A stretch of 64,000 bases of DNA from Myxococcales bacterium (lineage in GTDB: Bacteria; Myxococcota_A; Polyangia; Polyangiales; Polyangiaceae). Made by a program: the position numbers and the translations under genes. The stretch is taken from the NCBI GenBank assembly GCA_903642325.1, contig CAHJWM010000001.1:62001-126000 (forward strand). Direction: 5' to 3'. The notes beneath the pieces were generated by a model that was given only the letters and a program-made list of their open reading frames with translations, was not told where the DNA came from and made no database searches. Shown here piece by piece: positions 43,377 through 52,808 of the stretch (position 1 is its first letter; every line of letters starts with the position of its first letter).

Positions 43377-43403
43377 GCCGCCCGACGCGCGCCTGAGGGC
43401 GGC
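43377..43403 (+). terminator. Candidate hairpin after the HEAT/propeller pair
   Basis: GCCGCCC and GGGCGGC (43377-43383 / 43397-43403) can pair, extended by one base on each side to 8 base pairs, around a 13-base loop, downstream of the stop at 43271 and before gshA. There is no U-tract, so confidence is low. Confidence 0.3.
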
Positions 43404-43466
43404 TTGCGCTAGCGGCGGCCAGTACCAGGATCTCGGCCCCAGACACTTGAGATAGGTTTCGACACC

Positions 43467-44825
43467 GTGGATTCATCCGACGACCAGCGCCCGCTCCGCA
43501 CGAGCGAGGACTTGCTCGAGCTCTTTCGAGCGTCCGAAAAACCTCGCTCCGAATTTCGGATTGGCACCGAAGCGGAAAAGTTCGCCGTCGATAGCGACAG
43601 CGGCGCGCCGCTCCAGTACGAAGGGCCCCATGGCATCACGCGAATTTTCGCCGCGCTCGTCGCCCTAGGTTGGCGCGAAGAACGCGAGACCCCCGACGGT
43701 CCAGTTATCGCGCTGCTGCGTGACAAGGCATCGATCACCCTCGAGCCCGGCTCCCAGCTCGAGCTCAGCGGAGCCGCGGTCGTGGACATCCATCAAACGC
43801 GAGTGGAGCTCGACCAGCACCTGACGGAGCTCGCGCCGATATCCAAGGAGATGAATCTGACTTGGCTCGGCGTCGGCTTTCATCCTCTGGCCAAGCAGAG
43901 CGAGCTTGGTTGGGTGCCGAAGCAACGTTATGCGATCATGCGTGACTACTTGCCCGAAAGGGGCAGCGGCGGTCGCGACATGATGCAGCGCACCGCCACC
44001 GTGCAGGCCAACTTCGACTTTTCAGATGAAGCGGACGCCCTGCGGAAGCTCGTCATTTGTCTAAAGCTGGCTCCGCTAGTGAACGCGCTCGGGGCGAATT
44101 CCCCGTTCAGCGAGGGTCGATTGTCCGGTTTCAAGAGCCGTCGCGGTCAGGTCTGGTTGAACATGGATCCGGCGCGCTCCGGCATGTTGCCGGCGCTGCT
44201 GCGCGCACATCAGCCCGGCTATCGTGATTATGTGGAGTGGGCGCTCGACGCAGGGATGTTTTTGATCAGGCGCCACGGCGTCCCCGTTCACAACACCGGA
44301 CAGACCTTCCGCGACTTCATGGACAACGGCTTCGAAGGTGAGCGCGCCACGTTCGGTGACTGGAAAACGCACCTGAACACACTCTTCCCCGAAGCCCGAC
44401 TGAAGAGCACGCTCGAGGTGCGCAGCAGCGATTCGCTGCCTGCCCGCTTGGGCTGCGCCATACCGGCCCTGTTCACGGGTCTTCTGTACGACGAACAGGC
44501 GCTCGCGGAAGCTGAGTCTTTGGCGCGTGAGCTCGATGTCGATGCGCTTCTGCAGGCGCGGCCCGCCTTGGTGAAACATGGGCTCGAGGCGCAGGTGGGG
44601 GGGCGGCCGATGCGAGCGCTGGCCGAGCGAATACTCGAGCTTGCCGAGGGCGGGCTGTCGCGTCGCAACTGTCGCAACGCTCGCGGCGAGGACGAGCGGG
44701 TTCACTTGAGGCCGTTAACGAGCCTCGTCCAAAGCGGTAAAACCCCGGCCGACGCGCTGCTCGAAGGCCTGAATGAAGGCCGCGTGCCGTCCATCGGCGA
44801 GATTATCCAGCGCGTTCACATCTAG
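43467..44825 (+). CDS. gshA: Glutamate-cysteine ligase, plant/proteobacterial type
   Basis: GshA joins glutamate and cysteine, the first step of glutathione synthesis. The 452 residues fit the plant-type ligase found in many alphaproteobacteria and deltaproteobacteria. Motifs: RIGTEAEKFAV near the N-terminus, LEPGSQLELSG in the catalytic region, MMQRTATVQANFDF, NSPFSEGRLSGFKSRR, and VRSSDSLPARL. The whole domain is complete. No gshB is nearby. An open reading upstream (43272-43466) holds no gene. Confidence 0.88.
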   Translation: MDSSDDQRPLRTSEDLLELFRASEKPRSEFRIGTEAEKFAVDSDSGAPLQYEGPHGITRIFAALVALGWREERETPDGPVIALLRDKASITLEPGSQLELSGAAVVDIHQTRVELDQHLTELAPISKEMNLTWLGVGFHPLAKQSELGWVPKQRYAIMRDYLPERGSGGRDMMQRTATVQANFDFSDEADALRKLVICLKLAPLVNALGANSPFSEGRLSGFKSRRGQVWLNMDPARSGMLPALLRAHQPGYRDYVEWALDAGMFLIRRHGVPVHNTGQTFRDFMDNGFEGERATFGDWKTHLNTLFPEARLKSTLEVRSSDSLPARLGCAIPALFTGLLYDEQALAEAESLARELDVDALLQARPALVKHGLEAQVGGRPMRALAERILELAEGGLSRRNCRNARGEDERVHLRPLTSLVQSGKTPADALLEGLNEGRVPSIGEIIQRVHI

Positions 44826-44835
44826 CCGACATGCG

Positions 44836-45414
44836 CTAGGCCGCGCGCGCGAGGTGAATCTTCTCCGTTTGTCCGGCCCGGTAGAACGACCTCAGGCGTT
44901 GTCGCGCGCGGGTCCTGTCGTTCGCGACCACCGCGCGTGATACGAAGCGCGCGGCCAGCTGATGAGCCAAGCGGTAGCGCTCGCCGGCTTCGGTCCCTGC
45001 CTCATCCAGAAAGCGCGGGCTCTCGAACAAGCTTTCGAGCAGGCGTGAACCGTCCGCCGACAGCTCGCGCAAGAGCACGAACTTGTCGACCTCCGCTTGT
45101 AGCTCGAGCTCGAGCTGGGTGACCGGCAGGTGCACGCGCGCGCGCTCGACCAAATACAGAAAGTGACTCACGCCTTCCGCGGCCTGCAGCCAAACATCGT
45201 CGAGCGCGCCGCCGACCACGATTCGCTTCGACTCAGGCGGCAGTACCAGGGCGATTTCGAGCTCGTCCGCCGTTTCGCGCAGGAGCACGACCTCTCGAGT
45301 GCCTTCGCCGCCTTCGCGGACGAAGCGCGTTACGTTCGGCGCTCGCTCCAAGCCATAGAATTTCTCGAGCGCGCGCTGAATGCGGCTGAGCTCGCGCTGC
45401 CGCCGCGAGCTCAA
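44836..45414 (-). CDS. Conserved hypothetical protein of the 44.8-46.0 kb pair
   Basis: A 192-residue protein starting at TTG 45414, whose stop-start overlap with the upstream gene (TTGA) identifies the start. It is alpha-helix-rich with few hydrophobic stretches: RELSRIQRALEKFYGLE, TREVVLLRETADELEIALVLP, WLQAAEGVSHFLYLVER, ELELQAEVDKFVLLRELS, FVSRAVVANDRTRARQRLRSFYR. There is no signal peptide and no recognisable motif. It is probably a soluble partner of the protein encoded upstream. Confidence 0.6.
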   Translation of the reverse strand: MSSRRQRELSRIQRALEKFYGLERAPNVTRFVREGGEGTREVVLLRETADELEIALVLPPESKRIVVGGALDDVWLQAAEGVSHFLYLVERARVHLPVTQLELELQAEVDKFVLLRELSADGSRLLESLFESPRFLDEAGTEAGERYRLAHQLAARFVSRAVVANDRTRARQRLRSFYRAGQTEKIHLARAA

Positions 45415-46031
45415 TGCAGCCCCCCTCGCCCTCGCTGCGGGCTCAGGCCATGATCGGCAAGCGCCACCGCCAACGGACCCGAGCCGGTGCGCACCCAACG
45501 CTCGTACAGACGCACCACCTGGCGCGCGGAATTATGCGCGGACTTCGCCTGCAACACGTCGGCAACCCGCGACACGACCTCGGCGAACATCACGAAGTTA
45601 TCCGCCAGCTCGCGGAACACGTCCGGGGCGCCCGTGCCCTCGCCCGTGGTCTGCCGCAGCATGACCGCCGCGCCGTCATAGGCGCGCGCGCCCAGAGTGC
45701 GCACGTAGCGCAGCTCAACCCCGCGCGTGGACAGATGGTCCGCGAAAAATCCGCTCGTATAAAGCACGCCATCGCCGAGCGAGCGCAGGCGATCGAAGCG
45801 CTCGCGCCCCGCGGCGTGGAGAGCATCGTCCAGCAACAGGGTGAGGGGTCGATCCAAGCTCGTGGCATCGAGCCGCTCTGGCTTCGCGTAATCTGCGAGC
45901 AAGCCGGCCAAGTAGTACTCCGCGGCTTCCGTTGCGGCGAAGTGCTGCGTCTTGACGGCGTCGTCGACCAAGTGATGGAAGAACGACTGAAGATCGCTAG
46001 CTAGATCGATATCGGGCTGATCCGGGCTCAT
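45411..46031 (-). CDS. Conserved hypothetical protein (upstream gene of the pair)
   Basis: A 206-residue cytoplasmic protein with a clear ribosome site (AAGGAG before ATG 46031). Predicted all-helical: FFHHLVDDAVKTQHFAATEAAEYYLAGLLADYAKPE, RLRSLGDGVLYTSGFFADHLS, YDGAAVMLRQT, VFRELADNFVMFAEVVSRVADVLQA. The last ~35 residues include an Arg/Gly-rich tail. It has no membrane segment. Function is unknown; the two genes are translationally coupled and lie between gshA and the groESL promoter. Confidence 0.6.
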   Translation of the reverse strand: MSPDQPDIDLASDLQSFFHHLVDDAVKTQHFAATEAAEYYLAGLLADYAKPERLDATSLDRPLTLLLDDALHAAGRERFDRLRSLGDGVLYTSGFFADHLSTRGVELRYVRTLGARAYDGAAVMLRQTTGEGTGAPDVFRELADNFVMFAEVVSRVADVLQAKSAHNSARQVVRLYERWVRTGSGPLAVALADHGLSPQRGRGGLH

Positions 46032-46375
46032 AGGAAAGCTCCTTCTGAGTGCGTTGAAGTAGCGCCGGGCCGGACCACCGGAGTGACGCCCGTGCGCTCT
46101 GCCGTGAGCGTTCGCGCGCAAGTTGCGGTGGGTCCGCGAAAAATCGGCACCTTGTCCTTCAAGGTACGGCCAGATCTGTTTCCGGGCGATGTGGGCGGCC
46201 CGGTCGCCGTCCAGCGGAACTGCGCTTTCTCAGCACTCACCGAGCGCGGCTGCCAAAATCGGGCACGGCTTGCTTTCGTCAATCCGGCTCTTAACCTCGC
46301 CACACCGCCCGCGCGGCCTTGAGGGCAGCCCAGTGCGGCTTTTTAGCGCGAAGCAAGCCAAACACCCCGAGCTCC

Positions 46376-46403
46376 TTGACAGGCTGGCGAGGCTGGCTAA
46401 GTT
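46376..46403 (+). promoter_or_regulatory. groESL promoter
   Basis: TTGACA (46376-46381) matches the -35 consensus exactly. A weak -10, TAAGTT (46398-46403), follows at 16 bases. The CIRCE operator begins about 13 bases further on, so HrcA would block early elongation or initiation. Confidence 0.65.
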
Positions 46404-46416
46404 CGGGCTCGCGTTG

Positions 46417-46443
46417 TTAGCACTCGCCTCAGTTGAGTGCTAA
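46417..46443 (+). promoter_or_regulatory. CIRCE operator for HrcA
   Basis: TTAGCACTC and GAGTGCTAA with a 9-base spacer, the perfect consensus CIRCE inverted repeat; one more base pair (G/C) extends it on each side. HrcA binds it as a repressor of groESL and relaxes under heat stress. No hrcA gene lies in the window. Confidence 0.95.
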
Positions 46444-46585
46444 CCGCAATTAAGCAGCGACTTCATAAGCTTACAAACTAAAGGGCGACTTTTGGCGGCG
46501 AAATCCAGCGACTTACGTCCTGCACCCCCCGCCTGGGCCTCCCGTCACTCCGCTCACCCACCCACTATCTGACCGAGGGATCCAC

Positions 46586-46882
46586 ATGGCTACGAAAATC
46601 CGACCGCTCCAGGACCGCGTGATCGTCAAGCGCGTCAAAGAAGAAGAGAAAACCAAGGGCGGGATCATCATCCCGGACAGCGCCAAAGAGAAGCCGATCG
46701 AGGGCGAGGTGCTCGCCGTAGGCAACGGCAAAGTGCTGGAAGACGGCAAAGTGCGCGCGCTGGACATCAAGCCCGGTGACCGCGTCCTGTTCGGCAAGTA
46801 CTCGGGTACCGAGGTCAAGCTGGACGGCGAAGAAGCACTGATTTTGCGTGAAGACGACATCCTCGGCGTCATCGAAAGCTGA
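46586..46882 (+). CDS. groES: Co-chaperonin GroES
   Basis: A 98-residue GroES, the heptameric lid of the GroEL folding chamber. Sequence markers: [13 protein letters not shown], the mobile loop [53 protein letters not shown]. It is preceded by the CIRCE operator and its promoter. A GAGG lies at 46573-46576. It forms an operon with groEL after an 18-base gap. Confidence 0.97.
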   Translation: MATKIRPLQDRVIVKRVKEEEKTKGGIIIPDSAKEKPIEGEVLAVGNGKVLEDGKVRALDIKPGDRVLFGKYSGTEVKLDGEEALILREDDILGVIES

Positions 46883-48553
<1,671 letters not shown>

Positions 48554-48587
48554 TCGCGCCTGACTGAGCGCTTCCGACTCGGTTGAA

Positions 48588-48623
48588 AAAGGCGGGCTCC
48601 GAAAGGAGTCCGCCTTTCTTTTT
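48588..48623 (+). terminator. Rho-independent terminator of groESL
   Basis: AAAGGCGGGCTCC and GGAGTCCGCCTTT pair over 13 positions with one G.U, around a GAAA loop, followed by CTTTTT. This ends the groESL transcript. Confidence 0.92.
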
Positions 48624-48677
48624 GTCGTCGAGCAGTCGGTCGTCCCTTAGCTGCGCGCTTTAGCTTTCGTGATGTGA

Positions 48678-48740
48678 GCCCGAACGCCGCGCGACGGCGG
48701 CGACTCGGCCGACGTAGTCCGCTCGACGCGGCGTTCGGGC
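48678..48740. repeat. 14-base inverted repeat with a 35-base loop
   Basis: GCCCGAACGCCGCG (48678-48691) and CGCGGCGTTCGGGC (48727-48740) are perfect reverse complements. The loop is GC-rich. It lies between the groEL terminator and REP-like copy B. Confidence 0.55.
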
Positions 48741-48753
48741 GGGAGAGATCGAT

Positions 48754-48805
48754 TGGTGATGGTCGCGCGGCGCGCCAAGGTTCGGCGCAGCCTTCGGCGT
48801 CGAAA
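48754..48805 (+). repeat. REP-like repeat, copy B
   Basis: TTGGTGATGGTCGCGCGG (gatggtc at 48758-48764) and GCCTTCGGCGTCGAA (gccttcggcg at 48790-48799), 25 bases apart, match copy A (6705-6760) over both blocks. It sits downstream of groEL and of the convergent gene 48857-49366. Confidence 0.6.
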
Positions 48806-48856
48806 GGGCGCCAAGAGCCAGAGCGCGACAGGCGAGGCGACGCGACGCAGCGCCGA

Positions 48857-49366
48857 TCACCCGGCGTCCGGACTGTCGAGCACGATTGTTTTTTTGATCG
48901 TGCATTGGTCGTCATTGGGCGAGAGATCGTAGTGTGCGTCGGCGAGCCCAGTCCCCCGCGCTCGTAATGACGCGAAACCGCCGGTCCACAGCTCGCAGCG
49001 CAGCGCTTCAACGCCGTTCGCGGCATCCCCCGAAGCGCCGGCCGAGCCGTTGCTGTCGGCCACGACACCCCCGTCCGCGCTGGCCGGACTGCAAAAGACG
49101 ACTTCTGGATCATGGCTTGGATCGGCCAAGTCGTACTCTTCCATCCCGGACCCTCCGTACGTGACGTGCACTACGGTGTCCACGGGGAGGGGCCGAGAAG
49201 TCAGCTCCAGCACGACCACGAAGTCAGGATGCGGCCCGGAACAGCGCCGACGGTCGGGCCCGCACCCGAGCGGCAAGATGCCGACGAGGGAAAGCGCTGC
49301 CAAAACCTGCCGCCCGGCGCGCGGCTGGCGACGGCTTCCCATCATTTTGAGGAGAGAGGCAATCAT
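48857..49366 (-). CDS. Predicted lipoprotein, unknown function
   Basis: A 169-residue protein starting at ATG 49366, which overlaps the stop of the upstream gene (ATGA). The N-terminus (LAALSLVGILPLGC) ends in a lipobox-like GC. The mature domain, about 130 residues, is beta-rich (DFVVVLELTSRPLPVDTVVHVTYGGSG) with several acidic clusters and Cys (VVFCSPASADGG, CELWTGG, DDQCTIKKTIVLD). Function unknown. Last gene of the MBOAT operon. Confidence 0.6.
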   Translation of the reverse strand: MIASLLKMMGSRRQPRAGRQVLAALSLVGILPLGCGPDRRRCSGPHPDFVVVLELTSRPLPVDTVVHVTYGGSGMEEYDLADPSHDPEVVFCSPASADGGVVADSNGSAGASGDAANGVEALRCELWTGGFASLRARGTGLADAHYDLSPNDDQCTIKKTIVLDSPDAG

Positions 49367-49974
49367 GGACCCGAAAAACGAGGGCCGAAAGATTTCAACT
49401 GCAGACGTTGCAAGACGCTCATTCCCTCTTGCTCGCCTTCGATCTGCAACACAGTGATGCCCACCCCCGGACAAAACACGGTCGTGGTGGTACGCGTCGC
49501 GGCAACGAGCTTCGCGTTCTCGACCGTTCGGATGCACCCCGAGAACTTGCCGGCGGGCACATCGATGCTTTCCGCGACGCCGCTCACTCTGACTTGGCCA
49601 TCATCGCCGGTCCATTCTGATCCCAAAGAAAGCGGTGATTTCAGCAAGTAGCCGCCTTGACCGCTGCGCACCCCGCCCGGCTCGAAGTAGTAGCGCCTGC
49701 GAACACGCCCGGCGATGCTGATCTCGGCGAGATCAGGACGCGGTCGAGCTACCTCGAAAATGGCGACGCCACGCTCGTTCGTGTCCTCGATATAGGTCTC
49801 GTACGAAAAGACCGTGTTGTTCTCGAGCGGCAGGTAGCGAGCGAGCTCGCTCACCGCTACCCCCGCCGTGCTGGCTGCCGTTCGAGGAGCCGGCGAGCAA
49901 GCGGCGACGCCCGCCCACAAGATCGGCCAAAGCCGAAGCGCCCGAGCCCGCCTCCGAGCGATCATCCGGCGCAT
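49363..49974 (-). CDS. Predicted lipoprotein of the MBOAT operon
   Basis: A 203-residue protein starting at ATG 49974 with a Cys-ending signal (WAGVAAC). The mature part is a beta-rich domain: YLPLENNTVFSYETYIEDTNERGVAIFEV, GRVRRRYYFEPGGVR, LKSPLSLGSEWTGDDGQVRVSGV, TVENAKLVAATRTTTTVFCPGVGI. The pattern of a strand followed by a short tail resembles small outer-membrane lipoproteins. Starts 2 bases after the stop of the next gene upstream. Function unknown. Confidence 0.6.
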   Translation of the reverse strand: MRRMIARRRARALRLWPILWAGVAACSPAPRTAASTAGVAVSELARYLPLENNTVFSYETYIEDTNERGVAIFEVARPRPDLAEISIAGRVRRRYYFEPGGVRSGQGGYLLKSPLSLGSEWTGDDGQVRVSGVAESIDVPAGKFSGCIRTVENAKLVAATRTTTTVFCPGVGITVLQIEGEQEGMSVLQRLQLKSFGPRFSGP

Positions 49975-49976
49975 GG

Positions 49977-50354
49977 CTAGTGCGGCTGACCCTGGTAGGT
50001 GTACCAAACGACGAAGACGAATAGCGTCAAGGAGACCGCCAGCAGGTATTTCATCAGCGGATCGGGATCGATCCGCCGACGCAGCTCGCGAGCCGCTTCA
50101 CGCACGAGCGGATTCTCCGTGCTCTCCGCGAGCTTGCTTGCCGCGATTCGAACGGTTCGATAGTCGCCGGCCTCGAACGCGGCCACCAAACGCATGAGCT
50201 CGGGGTCCTGAGGAAACTCGAGCAGGAAGCGCGGACGCTCGCGGCCGTCCGCGACCAGCGCAGGGTCGGGCGCTCCGCCGGACCCTGCGCTGGGCCCGTC
50301 ACCCGGCTGCGCTGCGTCATTGGAAGCGGGGCGGGCTGGCTCGAGCTCGGTCAT
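49977..50354 (-). CDS. Small tail-anchored membrane protein
   Basis: A 125-residue protein with a charged, disordered N-terminus, a helical middle (DPELMRLVAAFEAGDYRTVRIAASKLAES, TPR-like), and a single C-terminal membrane helix (LMKYLLAVSLTLFVFVVWY). There are no catalytic motifs. Its start lies 33 bases after the MBOAT stop, and its stop is 2 bases before the next ATG, so it is in the middle of one transcript. A guess is a scaffold for the acyltransferase. Confidence 0.6.
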   Translation of the reverse strand: MTELEPARPASNDAAQPGDGPSAGSGGAPDPALVADGRERPRFLLEFPQDPELMRLVAAFEAGDYRTVRIAASKLAESTENPLVREAARELRRRIDPDPLMKYLLAVSLTLFVFVVWYTYQGQPH

Positions 50355-50387
50355 CGTGTGATCCGCACGAGTCCTAGGCCGACTCGC

Positions 50388-51803
50388 TCAGAATTGGAAG
50401 TATACGAACGGAACCGCTTCCGCGCTCGCCATCCGCCGTGTCACGAGCAGCACTCCGAACAGCGCCAAGCCCTGCACCGCGCCCGGCAAGGCGCTGAAAC
50501 GGGCGCGCAAGCCAACCTCGAGCCGTGCGGGCAAAAAGTGCATGGCGAGCCCAAAACCCAATACGGCGAGGACCCGCGGATCCAAATTTGGATGATAGGT
50601 CGTAAAGGTCGCAAGCTCAGTCAAAATAGCGCGCGCGGCGCGCACGCTCTCGGCACGAAAGAAGATCCAGCACAGGAGCACGAAGTGAAATGTGCAAACG
50701 GTGGACAGCACGCGGACCGCGAGTGAGCGCGGCCGGCGCTCCCCCCCGCGCTCTCGAAACGCGCGATTGCAAGCCAAAGCCACGCCGTGCAGGCCGCCCC
50801 AAATCACGAACGTCCACTTCGGCCCGTGCCACAGGCCACCCAGCAGCATGGTCGTCAGCAGATTCGCGTAAGTGCGCAGGCGACCCCGGCGATTGCCGCC
50901 CAACGGAATGTACAAATAGTCGCGCAGCCAAGTGGAGAGCGAGATATGCCAGCGCCTCCAAAAATCGACGATGTCGTACGCCTGATAAGGCGCGGCGAAG
51001 TTTGCCGGGAAGCGCACGCCCAAAAGCGCCGCCGAACCGATCGCGATGTCCGTATAGCCGGAAAAGTCGGCGTAAATTTGGACGGCGTAAGCCACGATGG
51101 CCACGTAACACTCGAGCGCAGAATAATGGGTCGGCGCGTCGAATACGCGATCCACCAAGTTCAGCCCGAGATAGTCCGCCACGGCGAGCTTTTTGAAGAG
51201 CCCGACGGCGATCGTCAGCAGCGCACTGCTGGCCTCGCGCGGGTTCCAGCGTGGGGGGGCCGCGAGCTGCGGCAAGAGCTCGCGCGGACGCACGATTGGG
51301 CCTGCGACGAGGTGCGGAAAGAAGGCTACGAACGTCAAGTACTCGAGGTAGCTCGGGTGCGGCTCGAGCTCGCCGCGGTAAACATCGATGACGTAGCTCA
51401 TCGATTCGAAGGTAAAAAAACTGATGCCCACCGGTAATGCGATCGACAACGCTGTTTTCGGCACGGCGAGGCCCAAGGCCGATAACGCTGCCGTCGCGTT
51501 CTCCAGCCCGAAGCTTGCGTATTTGAAATAGGCGAGCACGCTCAAGTTCATGACCACCGTGAGCGCGAGCCAAGCCTGTTTGCGCCGGGCTTCATGGCAT
51601 CGGCCGATGGCGTGACTCAACAAAAAGTCGGCGGTCGAACAAGCCCAAATCAGCGCCAAGAAGCGCGTTCCGGACTGGGCATAGAAGAAATAGCTCGCGC
51701 CCAACAGGAACAGCAATCGCAAGCGTTTGGCACGCGCGCACAGCCAAGTGACGGCGAATGCCAACGCAAAAAACTTGGCGTACGCAAGCGTCGTGAACAG
51801 CAC
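50388..51803 (-). CDS. MBOAT-family O-acyltransferase (AlgI type)
   Basis: A 471-residue membrane protein with about ten helices that transfers acyl groups to polysaccharide or lipid hydroxyls. AlgI features: YFFYAQSG, PVGISFFTFESMSYVIDVYRGE, FWRRWHISLSTWLRDYLYIPLGG, and the invariant His in GGLWHGPKWTF, near the end. Such proteins O-acetylate alginate, exopolysaccharide or peptidoglycan. It leads an operon of three unassigned envelope proteins and is divergent from a polysaccharide deacetylase, which together point to surface polysaccharide modification. Confidence 0.88.
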   Translation of the reverse strand: MLFTTLAYAKFFALAFAVTWLCARAKRLRLLFLLGASYFFYAQSGTRFLALIWACSTADFLLSHAIGRCHEARRKQAWLALTVVMNLSVLAYFKYASFGLENATAALSALGLAVPKTALSIALPVGISFFTFESMSYVIDVYRGELEPHPSYLEYLTFVAFFPHLVAGPIVRPRELLPQLAAPPRWNPREASSALLTIAVGLFKKLAVADYLGLNLVDRVFDAPTHYSALECYVAIVAYAVQIYADFSGYTDIAIGSAALLGVRFPANFAAPYQAYDIVDFWRRWHISLSTWLRDYLYIPLGGNRRGRLRTYANLLTTMLLGGLWHGPKWTFVIWGGLHGVALACNRAFRERGGERRPRSLAVRVLSTVCTFHFVLLCWIFFRAESVRAARAILTELATFTTYHPNLDPRVLAVLGFGLAMHFLPARLEVGLRARFSALPGAVQGLALFGVLLVTRRMASAEAVPFVYFQF

Positions 51804-51980
51804 GGTCGCAGGTTACGTTACACGATGGCCCGGCTCTTGACAGCGCGCGGCGAAGCTCAGGGCCGAACGATCACCCAAATTCACGCGGAGGATGCGCGTA
51901 AATCGCTGGCGGGGTGTGGGCTTTTGACGCAAGAACTGCGGCACGCGATATGAAACGGTGCATGTCACACGGTCTGACCC

Positions 51981-52805
51981 ATGGCTTCTCGCTCGGGCTC
52001 GCGCCGAGCGGGCAACGCTGACGTGCCCTCCGCGCGACTCTTTCTTTGGCTATGCAGCCTGAGCGCTCTCGTCTGGTGCGCACTGTCATTCCCGCGTCCG
52101 CTGCCGGGCACGCTCGAGCTCGCGGTGGCTTTTTTAGGGCTTGCCCTGTACTCCACGCTGGGTGTGCTCTGGCCCCAAAGCGGAATGTATGGCCTCGCTC
52201 ACGCCCACGGCAAAGCCGGGTCACGACGGATCGCGCTCACCTTCGACGATGGCCCGCACCCGGTGACGACTCGGGCCGTGCTCGACATTTTGCGCGCCTA
52301 TGATGCGCGTGCCACGTTCTTCGTGCTCGGACACAAGGTCGAGGCGCACCCGGAGATAGTACGTGAGATCCGGGCCGCCGGGCATGCGCTCGGGGTTCAC
52401 GGTTTCGAGCACGAGCATCTCTTCTCGCTGCGCTCTTCTAGCTACGTGTTGGGGCAGATCGAACGGACACAGCGCGCCATCGCCGCCGCTTGCGGGGCGA
52501 CCCCCACCTTGTTCCGACCTCCAATCGGCTTTGCTAGCCCTTTCACGTTTCGCGGCGCCGAACGCGCGGGGGTGAAGATCATAGCCTGGAGCGTGCGTAG
52601 CCTGGACGGTCTGAGGAGTGCCTCCGCGGCGCGCGTTGCCGAGCGAGTACTCCGGCACCTAGGCGACGGCGCGATCGTCTTATTGCACGACGCGGCCGAG
52701 CACGACGATTTCACGCCTGCTTCGATTGCGGCGCTACCGACGATCTTGAATGCGCTCCGTGAACGCGATTATCGAGCAGTCACGGTCGACGAGCTACTCG
52801 ACTAA
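51981..52805 (+). CDS. Polysaccharide deacetylase (NodB homology domain)
   Basis: A 274-residue inner-membrane-anchored CE4 enzyme. The N-terminus is a membrane-associated segment (residues ~20-65, two hydrophobic stretches). The NodB domain begins near residue 83: TFDDGPH (Asp89-Asp90), VHGFEH (His140 and His144, the H-x3-H zinc ligands) and RPPIGFASP. These enzymes remove acetyl groups from N-acetylglucosamine-type sugars. Divergent from the MBOAT gene, with 177 bases between. The stop at 52805 nearly touches the Hsp70 gene. Confidence 0.88.
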   Translation: MASRSGSRRAGNADVPSARLFLWLCSLSALVWCALSFPRPLPGTLELAVAFLGLALYSTLGVLWPQSGMYGLAHAHGKAGSRRIALTFDDGPHPVTTRAVLDILRAYDARATFFVLGHKVEAHPEIVREIRAAGHALGVHGFEHEHLFSLRSSSYVLGQIERTQRAIAAACGATPTLFRPPIGFASPFTFRGAERAGVKIIAWSVRSLDGLRSASAARVAERVLRHLGDGAIVLLHDAAEHDDFTPASIAALPTILNALRERDYRAVTVDELLD

Positions 52806-52808
52806 GCC

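Larger units (their letters stand above)
46032..46585. other. Intergenic region upstream of groES
   Basis: No protein gene is supported in these 554 bases; the open frames found there have no signal or motif. The right part holds the groESL promoter and CIRCE element. The left part (46032-46370) shows no strong feature. Confidence 0.6.

Noticed and set aside
46255-46276. Sequence resembling a sigma-54 promoter (GGGCACGGCTTGCT)
   Set aside because: The spacing between GG and GC elements is two bases too short, and a good sigma-70 promoter lies further downstream.
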